The notes under the pieces are model-generated. The model was given only the letters and a program-made list of their open reading frames with translations, was not told the DNA's origin and made no database searches. A stretch of DNA of 42,908 nucleotides from Campylobacterota bacterium (GTDB lineage Bacteria; Campylobacterota; Campylobacteria; Campylobacterales; JAJVLF01). Below, piece by piece: positions 36,094 through 42,908 of the stretch; positions within the stretch are counted from its first letter, which is position 1; each line of letters opens with the position of its first letter. The DNA lies in NCBI GenBank assembly GCA_029255845.1, contig JAJVLF010000001.1, positions 1 to 42,908 of the forward strand. Reading direction: 5' to 3'. Both the position numbers and the translations under genes were made by a program.

Positions 36094-36729
36094 TTATTCA
36101 AAAAGCTCTACGATGAAAAAGCTACTAACTTCTTCTATGTCACTTTTTTTAATTTTTAATTTTTTATTTTTAATTTTATAAACATCACTAGAATAAGAGT
36201 TGCCTCTTTTTTCATACAATCTAGCAATTTTTTCATTTAGCACATACAAAGTAGCATCAATACTACTCTTAATATCCATAGCCAAATACCTATAATCACT
36301 ACTTTGATATTTAGCTAAAAATTCCTCAATTTTTATCTTTAAATCTAAAAATTCTTTTTGATTTCTATTTTTATCATCCAATGTCAAAAAAGCAATTTTC
36401 AATTCATAAAACTCATAAAAATCCGAATTTTCACTACTAATAAACTGAGACTTCATCTTATCCAAATAAAATTTAGCCATCTTAAACTCTGAATTATTAA
36501 TAGAATTACTAATAGCAATCAAAAATGCCCTTTCTAAATAAACAGAAGATGGATGGTTAGAGCTTAAATCAACAAACACATCAGAAAATTTAGAAAACTC
36601 AGAAGAAGCATTATAACCAACCATATCACGATACATCTCTAAATCACTTTTAGTGCTAATGGGAGGACTAAAGCAAGATGTAAGCATAAAAAGAGATGGA
36701 AATAATATAATATACCGCATATATTTCAA
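36094..36729 (-). CDS. bamD: Outer membrane assembly lipoprotein BamD
   Basis: Lipoprotein partner of BamA in outer-membrane protein insertion. A signal peptide with lipobox (FPSLFMLTSCFSPP, Cys near residue 19) is followed by TPR-like helices with typical AFLIAISNSINNSEFKMAKFYLDKM and RYLAMDIKSSIDATLYVLNEKIARLYEKRGN blocks. 211 residues is typical of Campylobacterota BamD. It is the first gene of the bamD-lon-fapA-desaturase group. Confidence 0.9.
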   Translation of the reverse strand: MKYMRYIILFPSLFMLTSCFSPPISTKSDLEMYRDMVGYNASSEFSKFSDVFVDLSSNHPSSVYLERAFLIAISNSINNSEFKMAKFYLDKMKSQFISSENSDFYEFYELKIAFLTLDDKNRNQKEFLDLKIKIEEFLAKYQSSDYRYLAMDIKSSIDATLYVLNEKIARLYEKRGNSYSSDVYKIKNKKLKIKKSDIEEVSSFFIVELFE

Positions 36730-36866
36730 GTAATAACCTACCTTAATTTTTAAACCAAATTATACATAAAAAAACTTAATATAATGTTCTCAAAAGCTAT
36801 AATCAAAAACAAACAATTCCTTATTCTCAAATGACAATATGCAACGAGAGAAAAAGGAATATACCC

Positions 36867-36955
36867 TTATTTATTATTTTTTCTCAACTCACTAATAGTA
36901 TCTATAGATAAACCTGTCTTTAAAGATATAGTTTCATTATCTAAAACATCTAAGA
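36867..36955 (-). other. Out-of-frame C-terminal tail of the Rpn-family gene
   Basis: Continues the Rpn gene in another frame as NLLDVLDNETISLKTGLSIDTISELRKNNK, which looks like the helical HTH-like tail common at the end of Rpn-family proteins. The break lies in an A5 run (minus strand ATAACAAAAACCTC); adding one A would restore a 285-residue protein ending at 36867. Confidence 0.75.
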
Positions 36956-37726
36956 GGTTTTTGTTATTTGGATGTTTCTTTTTTCCATACCTTGCTTTCT
37001 CCCTCTCTCAAGCCTATCTTCAACAGCAGTCTCAAACTCATTCAATCTTTTACCTTCTTGCATACTCACATAATCATATATCTCTAACTCTTTCTTATTC
37101 CAGTTCATCATTAAAGCAGTATCAAATGCAATATCAAACTCTTTTATATTTTCATATTCTACTGGTATTAAATCAAAGTTTTCTACATTCTTTATAAAGT
37201 AAATCCATTTCTTTGATAGGCTATTACATTCTTGTAGTTTTAAGTTAAATTTATCTAATTCTATGAAGTTAAATTCAAAGTCTTTTAGTTCTTGTTTGTA
37301 TGTAATATTATCCATAATAAGATGTTTTGACATATAGCTTTTAGTATCAAAGATAGCAAAGTTTAATATTCCTATAAAATATACTTTTTTTAATTTATTA
37401 TAGTTTTCTGATTTTTTTATTTGATTAACATAAGACTTAGATGTATAGTATAAGCTTCTTTTAGCAAAGTTTTTATCTTTTTCTATTTGCATTTCTACTA
37501 TAAATTCTTCATTATCTTGATTTAATGCTTTTATATCTAATATAGTATTTTTCAAATCTTTTATTTGAGGAGTTTGATATGGGTTTAATATAATTACTTT
37601 TTTAATTTGCTTATTATTTTTAAATTCTAATATAGAGTTTAGAAAAGATATTAAAACTTCTGTTTTATTCTCATCACCGAATATCTTTTTAAATACTAAG
37701 TCATCTTTTGGGTCTGCGAATTTCAT
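36950..37726 (-). CDS. Rpn family recombination-promoting nuclease / PD-(D/E)XK transposase-like protein
   Basis: 258 residues. The Rpn family (YhgA-like) start FADPKDDLVFKKIFGDENKTEVLISFLN is intact, followed by NTILDIKALNQDNEEFIVEMQIEKD with D64 and the E78-M-Q80 of the family active site. Known: Rpn proteins are DNA endonucleases that raise RecA-independent recombination, and many occur in mobile or horizontally acquired settings. Odd: the last residues RNIQITKTS run into a premature stop caused by a one-base shift in an A-run; the natural C-terminal tail continues in another frame to 36867. The protein may still be active without the tail. Standing alone, with its own leader. Confidence 0.85.
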   Translation of the reverse strand: MKFADPKDDLVFKKIFGDENKTEVLISFLNSILEFKNNKQIKKVIILNPYQTPQIKDLKNTILDIKALNQDNEEFIVEMQIEKDKNFAKRSLYYTSKSYVNQIKKSENYNKLKKVYFIGILNFAIFDTKSYMSKHLIMDNITYKQELKDFEFNFIELDKFNLKLQECNSLSKKWIYFIKNVENFDLIPVEYENIKEFDIAFDTALMMNWNKKELEIYDYVSMQEGKRLNEFETAVEDRLERGRKQGMEKRNIQITKTS

Positions 37727-37940
37727 TTTATTTCTTTGTTTTTTTTGTTTGGTTATTATATCATAGTATCATTATTGTGTTTCTTTTTGTTTAGGTGAAT
37801 TTGTAATTTTTGCTTTTGCGTGAGAGATAGTATGTAAGTTTTTGTGGTTGATTGGACGAGTGAAAAAAGTGTCCAGTTTCCAATGTATGAGATTAAAGTC
37901 CCATATCCGAATTTGGAAGTGAGGTTTTAATCTCAATTGT

Positions 37941-38007
37941 TATAGGGAACCTCTATTAATTCAAAATAAATAGCTAATATTATTTGAATTAATAGAGGTT
38001 CCCTATA
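37941..38007. repeat. Perfect inverted repeat, 25-bp arms, 17-bp loop
   Basis: TATAGGGAACCTCTATTAAT-TCAAA at 37941-37965 is exactly complementary to 37983-38007. Neither flank has a U-tract, so intrinsic termination is unlikely. The outer 12 bases TATAGGGAACCT also occur at the end of rsmD (11713-11724 region, minus strand). Confidence 0.9.
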
Positions 38008-38050
38008 GAAAAACAAGAATAGAAGTATATCGCTGCATGAAACAGCTATA
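38006..38050 (-). terminator. Possible terminator after the gate-domain gene
   Basis: On the minus strand TATAGCTG-TTTCATG-CAGCGATA forms a short stem with one mismatch about 4 bases after the stop region, followed some bases later by TTCTTGTTTTTC. Weak stem, imperfect U-tract placement. Confidence 0.3.
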
Positions 38051-38053
38051 GCA

Positions 38054-38938
38054 TTAGTCTTGCCCTATAATAGCCCTATCTTTAAAAATAACTATCCTAT
38101 AAAGCATATAAGTCAAAACAACAGCCCAAATAGTCCTCACAAGAACAACCATCATAAAATCAGCTCCAAAAATAACAAAAAGCAAAGTATCTTCAATGAT
38201 AGCATGGCAAATCATTAAAAAAGTGCCTATTAAAAATAAATCTTTTTTCTTGAGGTTATTAGCTTCGCTTATAAGTATGCCTGCACCATAGGTTATGCCT
38301 AATAGTATGCCTACTATTATGGAGAATTGTTTGCTTATATGTTTTGTGTTTTGTTTGATAAAATTTGTGTTTTTGATAAAATCCATTATTAGTATTAAAA
38401 AGGTTATTAGGATAATTATTTTAATTGTTAGGATAATTCCATTATAAAGAGAATTATATAATAAATCATAAATAGAAGCATATTCTTCTTTGATAAAGGA
38501 CTCATTAGATATACTACTAAAACCAAAAAAACTATCAGGCAACATCATCGCAGTATAAGCAATAATAAAGCCCATAATAATTCTAAAAGAATAAGAATAA
38601 AAGTATGAAATACCAATTTTCTTTAAGATAGCACCCTCGACTACTAATGAATGACAAACTCCTAAAAATATTGCTAAAATACTCCATTGCTTAATGTCCA
38701 TATCCAAAGGGGCTGCGAAAGCTATGGCGGCATATAGGTTTAGAAACATACCGCTTATTATTGCTAGTGAAGCTTCTCTAGGGAGATTTAAGGCGGATGT
38801 AATGGGGTCTATAAGGAAAGATATATAGGCTAGAGTATTATAAAAATATAATACATCTGCCAATATATAGATAGGTAGGACTATCTTGATTATAGTCCAC
38901 GATGAATGGATTGATTTTTTAAATGCTTCTCTTATGAT
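38054..38938 (-). CDS. Nucleoside-recognition (Gate) domain membrane protein, start codon unclear
   Basis: Multi-pass inner-membrane protein with Gate-domain features: LPREASLAIISGMFLNLYAAIAFAAPLDM and LAIFLGVCHSLVVEGAILKKIG, repeated in the second half as LISEANNLKKKDLFLIGTFLMICHAIIEDTLLFVIFGA. The two halves form an inverted pair. The track starts at a TTG (38863), which cuts the first membrane helix. The open frame runs 25 codons further upstream to 38938 (IIREAFKKSIHSSWTIIKIVLPIYIL), which looks like real protein but has only ATC/ATA at its front. So the start is ATC or ATA, or the ATG has been lost. Overlaps the 3' end of maeB by a few bases. Substrate unknown. Confidence 0.8.
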   Translation of the reverse strand: MIREAFKKSIHSSWTIIKIVLPIYILADVLYFYNTLAYISFLIDPITSALNLPREASLAIISGMFLNLYAAIAFAAPLDMDIKQWSILAIFLGVCHSLVVEGAILKKIGISYFYSYSFRIIMGFIIAYTAMMLPDSFFGFSSISNESFIKEEYASIYDLLYNSLYNGIILTIKIIILITFLILIMDFIKNTNFIKQNTKHISKQFSIIVGILLGITYGAGILISEANNLKKKDLFLIGTFLMICHAIIEDTLLFVIFGADFMMVVLVRTIWAVVLTYMLYRIVIFKDRAIIGQD

Positions 38939-40173
38939 TTAGAAAGTGTCTTTTTATATTCTTCAATGTCGATATGATTTCTCGCTACACCTGAGTCCAT
39001 AGCTGCTTTTGCTATCGCTGGAGTTACAAATTCTAGCACTCTTTTATCAAAAGGAGTTGGTATGATGTAGTCTTTTGAAAAAGATAAATCTTTATTATAA
39101 ATATCTTTTACATATTGTGGGACTTCCTCTCTTGCTAAATCAGCCAATGCCACAGATGCTGCCATTTTCATTTCTTCATTTATCACAGATGCTCTCACAT
39201 CAAGAGAGGCTCTAAAAATAAAAGGAAAACCTAAAACATTATTTACTTGATTAGGGTAATCACTTCTGCCAGTTCCTACGATAGCATTAGGAGCTACTTC
39301 AAGCACTTTTTCTGGTAATATCTCTGGTGTAGGATTTGCCATTGTTAAAACGATAGGAACTTCTACCATTGATTTGATTTGCTCTTGGCTCACACTGTTA
39401 GCAGAAGATAATCCTAAAAATACATCAGCATTTTTAAATACATCATCCACAGTAAATTCTCCATCTCTTGCGAAGCTTTGTTTTTGAGGGCTTAAATTTT
39501 CTCTTGAGGTAGTAATTACACCACTTCTATCTATCATAAAAATATTTGTAACTCCTAAAGCCTTATACATATTCCCACAAGATACAGCTGAAGCTCCTGC
39601 ACCTCTTATTACGACCTTTAAATCACTATATTTTTTATCTACTAATTTGACGGCATTAATAAGTCCTGCTGTAGATATGATAGCCGTGCCGTGCTGGTCA
39701 TCGTGCATTAATGGAATATCTAATTCTTTAATTAGCCTCTGCTCGATACCAAAACATTCAGGAGCTTTGATGTCTTCTAAATTAATAGCACCAAAAGAAA
39801 TAGATATTTTTTTAATTATATCAATCAATTTATCAGGGTCTTTCTCATCAATGCAAATATCAATAGCATCAACATCTGCAAATTTTTTAAATAATGCACA
39901 TTTACCTTCCATTACAGGCTTAGAAGCTAATGCTCCTATATCTCCTAGTCCTAAAACAGCCGTCCCATTTGATATAACCGCTACTAGAGAAGCTCTTGTA
40001 GTGTATTCAAATGCTTTTTCTGGCTCATTTTCTATCAAGGTGCAAACTTCCGCAACCCCTGGAGAATATGCAATAGAAAGATCTTTTTGAGTATCCATAG
40101 CCTTAGTGCAATGAATTCCTACTTTTCCTTTTTTGTGATAATCTAAAACTTCTTGAGAAGTGTATAATTTCAT
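38932..40173 (-). CDS. NAD(P)-dependent malic enzyme
   Basis: Oxidative decarboxylation of malate to pyruvate. 413 residues is the short bacterial form without the phosphotransacetylase extension. Seen: LSIAYSPGVAEVC near 31, the metal-site LEDIKAPECFGIE near 130, DDQHGTAIISTAGLINA near 155, NAD(P)-binding VVIRGAGASAVSCGNMYKALG near 185-205 and the later LTMANPTPEILPE and GRSDYPNQVNNVLGFPFIFRASLDV. RBS AAGGAATAAA precedes the ATG. It lies divergent from tsaE with 193 bp between. Confidence 0.95.
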   Translation of the reverse strand: MKLYTSQEVLDYHKKGKVGIHCTKAMDTQKDLSIAYSPGVAEVCTLIENEPEKAFEYTTRASLVAVISNGTAVLGLGDIGALASKPVMEGKCALFKKFADVDAIDICIDEKDPDKLIDIIKKISISFGAINLEDIKAPECFGIEQRLIKELDIPLMHDDQHGTAIISTAGLINAVKLVDKKYSDLKVVIRGAGASAVSCGNMYKALGVTNIFMIDRSGVITTSRENLSPQKQSFARDGEFTVDDVFKNADVFLGLSSANSVSQEQIKSMVEVPIVLTMANPTPEILPEKVLEVAPNAIVGTGRSDYPNQVNNVLGFPFIFRASLDVRASVINEEMKMAASVALADLAREEVPQYVKDIYNKDLSFSKDYIIPTPFDKRVLEFVTPAIAKAAMDSGVARNHIDIEEYKKTLSKS

Positions 40174-40201
40174 TTTATTCCTTAATTTATATTTATGCTA
40201 A

Positions 40202-40210
40202 ATGATACCA
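40202..40210 (-). promoter_or_regulatory. Extended -10 for the malic enzyme gene
   Basis: Minus-strand TGGTATCAT matches an extended -10 (TGnTATnnT) about 30 bases before the ATG, giving a leader of about 20 bases. No clear -35. Confidence 0.4.
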
Positions 40211-40366
40211 TTTTAAAGGAAAAATTATTATTAAAAAGTGGGAGTATTATTATAGAAAGAATCTTGCAAATACTAAAGCAAAATATATTCCTATTTAATC
40301 AACTTTTCAAGATATTAATGTTAAAATCCAATGAATTCAATTTAATCTTATATAAAGAAAAGAAAA

Positions 40367-40780
40367 ATGGAAGAATATGAGCTAAAACAAGAGATGTTGA
40401 GTGAGTTAATTGAGGAATTAAAACTAGATGGGATTAAGTTTATTTTTTTAGATGGTCTAGTGGGTAGTGGGAAAACTACTTTGGTTAAAGAGATGGCTCT
40501 TTATTTTAAAATTAAAAGTGATGTTACATCTCCTACATTTTCTTTTGTTAATGAATATGAGGATAGGCTTTTTCATTATGATATGTATAATATTGATTTA
40601 GATAAATTTATCAATATAGGGCTTTTGGATAATTTAGATAAAGATGGTGTTCATATTTTTGAATGGGGGAGTGAGTTGTTTAAGGATATGATTAGAAATT
40701 TAGGGTTTGATATTTTATCTATTAAGATAGAAACTTTAAAAGATGAGAATAAAAGAGTTTATAAGGTGATTTATGGGTAG
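40367..40780 (+). CDS. tsaE: tRNA threonylcarbamoyladenosine biosynthesis ATPase TsaE
   Basis: Small ATPase that drives the TsaB-TsaD-TsaE complex making t6A37 in ANN-decoding tRNAs. Walker A FLDGLVGSGKTTLVKEMALYF (about 28-48), then SPTFSFVNEYEDRLFHYDMYNI and the acidic VHIFEWGSELF with the family EW motif. 137 residues is typical. The ATG follows AAAGAAAAGAAAA. It overlaps lptB by 8 bp. Confidence 0.93.
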   Translation: MEEYELKQEMLSELIEELKLDGIKFIFLDGLVGSGKTTLVKEMALYFKIKSDVTSPTFSFVNEYEDRLFHYDMYNIDLDKFINIGLLDNLDKDGVHIFEWGSELFKDMIRNLGFDILSIKIETLKDENKRVYKVIYG

Positions 40781-41495
40781 CTTACAAGCGAAAAATATAG
40801 AAAAGTTTTATGGGAATAAAAAAGTTATTCACGATATAAGCATAGAGATAAATTCAGGTGAGATTGTAGGTTTGCTTGGTCCAAATGGGGCTGGGAAAAC
40901 TACTATGTTTTATATTATTTGTGGGTTATTGAAATCTTCTAAGGGGGAGATTTTTATTAATGATGATGATATATCTAATATGCCATTTTTTGAAAGAGCT
41001 GAAATGGGGATTGGGTATTTGCCTCAGGAGGCTTGTATTTTTAGGGATTTATCTGTGGAAGATAATCTAAATATCGCTGCTGAAATATCAATACAAAATA
41101 AAACCTTAAGACATAAAAAAATAGAAGAAGTTTTAAGTATATTTAAAATAGAGCCTATAAGAAAGGCATTAGGAAGCTCTGTAAGTGGGGGAGAGAGAAG
41201 AAGAGTTGAGATAGCTAGAATGATGATTGCTAATCCTGAGTTTTTATTATTTGATGAGCCATTTGCTGGTATAGACCCTGTGAGTGTGCATGATATAAAA
41301 GATGTGATTAAGGGGCTTTCAAAAGATAATATCGGAATGCTTATTACTGATCATAGTGTTCGTGATATTTTGGATTTATGTGATAGAGTTTATGTGGTGC
41401 GAAATGGTTATATTATCGTCAATGGGACTACTGAAGATGTTTTAAATAATGAAATAGTAAAAGAGCATTATCTTGGAGATGACTTTAATCTATGA
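40773..41495 (+). CDS. lptB: Lipopolysaccharide export ABC transporter ATPase LptB
   Basis: ATPase of the LptB2FG machine that extracts LPS from the inner membrane. Walker A LLGPNGAGKTTMFYIICGL (about 33-51), Q-loop GIGYLPQEACIFRDLSVEDNL, signature SVSGGERRRVEIARMM and Walker B FLLFDEPFAGIDPVSV, with ITDHSVRDILDLCDRVYVV holding the H-loop. 240 residues is standard. It overlaps tsaE by 8 bp and rpoN by 4 bp. Confidence 0.96.
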   Translation: MGSLQAKNIEKFYGNKKVIHDISIEINSGEIVGLLGPNGAGKTTMFYIICGLLKSSKGEIFINDDDISNMPFFERAEMGIGYLPQEACIFRDLSVEDNLNIAAEISIQNKTLRHKKIEEVLSIFKIEPIRKALGSSVSGGERRRVEIARMMIANPEFLLFDEPFAGIDPVSVHDIKDVIKGLSKDNIGMLITDHSVRDILDLCDRVYVVRNGYIIVNGTTEDVLNNEIVKEHYLGDDFNL

Positions 41496-42766
41496 TGCTT
41501 AAGCAAAACCTCAATCCTGCTATAAAAGGCAAGCTATCTAATACATTAAAAACATATTTACCTTATCTTCAAGCACCAATTACTGATCTTGAAGAGATGG
41601 TGGAAGAATTTAAGCAAGATAATCCTATGGTGGATATTAAAGAAAGTGGCTTCAAAGATAAAGCAAAAAGTAAAGAGCTTTTTGAAGGCAGAAAAACGAG
41701 AAATAGTAATATGGAAGCGATAGAAAAGCTCACCATAAACAAAGATAGCCTATTTGATAAAATATACACTCAAATACAAGCTCCATTATTTCCGACTGAG
41801 TCATCGCTAGAAGTAGCAAGATACATTATAGATGACATAGATGAAAAAGGATATTTTACAGGGGATTTAGAAGAAATAGCAGAAAAATGCTCTACTGATT
41901 CATCTTTTGTTAATAAAATAAGAAAACGATTTTCTAATTTAGAACCCACAGGAATAGGAGCTATCAACCTCAAAGAATCATATATGTTTCAATTAGAGTC
42001 CCTAGAAAATATCTCAGATGAAACATATACGACTTGCTCCACATTAATAGAAAACTTAGATAAAATACACTCATATAAAAAGCTCCCATTTTATACCCAA
42101 TCTACCACTCTTATAAAGCATTTCAATAATCCCCCAGCTATCGAGTATCTAGGTGAAGATATTTTTATTATCCCTGATTTGATAATTAATATCAATGATG
42201 ATAATGATATAAAGATAGATTTGAATAATGATTATTATCCATCCATCCACATAGATACTCAAGGAGTAGGAGTCGATAAAGATAATAGTTTCATAAAAGA
42301 GCAAATAAGAAATGCGAATAATCTAATATCTGCCATAGATATGAGAAAAGCCACTTTAAGAAAAGTAGGAAATATGATTTTAGAATATCAATTTGATTTC
42401 TTCTTTTACGGAAAAGAAATAAAGCCTATGAAGCTAGCCGACATAGCACAAGATTTGGATTACAACCCATCAACCATATCAAGAGCCATATCAAATAAAT
42501 ACATAGAATGCTCCCAAGGAGTAATCCCAATAAAAAGCTTTTTTACCACATCACTAGATGCTGAATCTGAAACATCAAGCACAGCTATAAAAAATCACAT
42601 AAAAGAATTGATCTCTAAAGAAAACAAAGACAAACCTTTAAGCGATGTAAAAATTTTAGCCAAAGTAGAAGAAAAATTTAAAATTAAAATAGTCCGTAGA
42701 ACGATAACAAAATACAGACAAAGTATGAATATTGGGAGTTCTTCAGATAGGAAGAAATATATATAA
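41492..42766 (+). CDS. rpoN: RNA polymerase sigma-54 factor RpoN
   Basis: Alternative sigma factor for -24/-12 promoters, which in Campylobacterota control the hook-basal body and some flagellin genes. Seen: an N-terminal activator-interaction region with LNPAIKGKLSNTLKTYLPYLQAPITDLEEMVEEFKQDNPMVD, the core-binding region (about 85-230), an HTH-containing DNA-binding domain (MKLADIAQDLDYNPSTISRAISNKYI) and the RpoN box RRTITKYRQSM near the end. 424 residues is normal. It overlaps lptB by 4 bp. Confidence 0.95.
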   Translation: MMLKQNLNPAIKGKLSNTLKTYLPYLQAPITDLEEMVEEFKQDNPMVDIKESGFKDKAKSKELFEGRKTRNSNMEAIEKLTINKDSLFDKIYTQIQAPLFPTESSLEVARYIIDDIDEKGYFTGDLEEIAEKCSTDSSFVNKIRKRFSNLEPTGIGAINLKESYMFQLESLENISDETYTTCSTLIENLDKIHSYKKLPFYTQSTTLIKHFNNPPAIEYLGEDIFIIPDLIININDDNDIKIDLNNDYYPSIHIDTQGVGVDKDNSFIKEQIRNANNLISAIDMRKATLRKVGNMILEYQFDFFFYGKEIKPMKLADIAQDLDYNPSTISRAISNKYIECSQGVIPIKSFFTTSLDAESETSSTAIKNHIKELISKENKDKPLSDVKILAKVEEKFKIKIVRRTITKYRQSMNIGSSSDRKKYI

Positions 42767-42798
42767 AGCTTCTATTAAGACAAAAACCCCAAAATAAA

Positions 42799-42857
42799 AG
42801 GGTCTGGTAACAACCCACTACTTATTTCTTAAAAGTAGTGGGTTGTTACCAGACCCT
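42799..42857. repeat. Perfect inverted repeat, 25-bp arms, 9-bp loop
   Basis: AGGGTCTGGTAACAACCCAC-TACTT at 42799-42823 is exactly complementary to 42833-42857. On the minus strand the stem is followed by TTTTATTTT, so it can act as a terminator for transcription coming from the right; on the plus strand no U-tract follows. It sits between rpoN and a transposase fragment. Confidence 0.88.
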
Positions 42858-42860
42858 AAA

Positions 42861-42908
42861 ATGCATTGGGCTATTGATTATAATACTCCTGATGAAGTTT
42901 ATTATAAA
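42861..42908 (+). pseudogene. C-terminal fragment of an integrase-core transposase, cut by the window edge
   Basis: MHWAIDYNTPDEVYYK in the plus frame matches the end of rve-type (IS3/IS481-like) transposases, where an RPH-x3-x-Y-x-TPxEVY block closes the catalytic domain. The rest upstream of His is replaced by the hairpin at 42799-42857, so this is a 5'-truncated remnant, probably inactive. Any continuation lies beyond the window. Confidence 0.5.

Larger units (their letters stand above)
37727..38053. other. 327-bp intergenic region, no gene, repeat-rich
   Basis: Holds the Rpn leader on the left, an inverted repeat TGAGATTAAA/TTTAATCTCA (37888-37897 and 37926-37935), a perfect 25-bp-arm hairpin (37941-38007) and a terminator-like hairpin after the gate-domain gene. 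GTGTCCAGTTTCC at 37870 resembles the terminal repeat of some insertion sequences, but no partner end or transposase is visible. No ORF of any quality. Confidence 0.6.

Noticed and set aside
40195-40380. Plus-strand 61-residue ORF upstream of tsaE
   Set aside because: No RBS, only low-complexity AT-rich coding, and it lies in the divergent promoter region between maeB and tsaE.

Overview
The window is strongly AT-rich and looks like the chromosome of a Campylobacterota (former Epsilonproteobacteria) species. The support is gene content and order: tsaE-lptB-rpoN in one overlapping operon, ctpA-purC-purS-purQ followed by greA-dut-rsmD, bamD-lon, and the divergent sequences of the housekeeping proteins. 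No species is assigned. Nearly all genes lie on the minus strand; only a nuclease-like gene at the left edge, the tsaE-lptB-rpoN operon and a transposase remnant at the right edge are on the plus strand.

Left third (1-11.7 kb): a coiled-coil PD-(D/E)XK nuclease-like gene, rsmA, a small secreted barrel-like protein and a giant flagellin of 2460 residues. The flagellin keeps both conserved flagellin termini, but about 1800-1900 residues between them are some 15 diverged copies of a beta-strand repeat of the kind found in large adhesins. An RluA-type pseudouridine synthase and an unrecognised two-gene cassette follow; the cassette has three 20-bp direct repeats at its promoter.

Middle (11.7-21.6 kb): a tight housekeeping operon (ctpA, purC, purS, purQ, greA, dut, a small unknown gene, rsmD), tRNA-Ser(GCU), lpxK, a dihydrolipoamide-dehydrogenase-like flavoprotein without its redox cysteines, a membrane-anchored coiled-coil protein, a second copy of the PD-(D/E)XK nuclease-like gene, and an MnmC-type FAD oxidoreductase.

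Defence-like island (21.6-28.0 kb, all minus strand): a Roco (Roc-COR GTPase) protein with an Ala/Ser/Val-rich segment encoded by a hexanucleotide array, overlapping an AlbA_2 (Schlafen-type)-HATPase protein; a Dam/DpnM-type adenine methyltransferase overlapping a PD-(D/E)XK restriction endonuclease; then a small HTH protein, an unknown 87-residue protein and a second DNA methyltransferase, all overlapping. The Roco/AlbA_2 pair is the best candidate for an undescribed conflict system.

Right third (28.1-42.9 kb): mrp, thiC, an operon of bamD-lon-fapA-fatty-acid desaturase, an Rpn-family nuclease gene with a one-base frameshift near its end, a gate-domain membrane protein apparently lacking a normal start codon, malic enzyme, and divergent tsaE-lptB-rpoN. 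Two perfect 25-bp-arm inverted repeats lie at 37.9 and 42.8 kb; the second abuts a transposase fragment.
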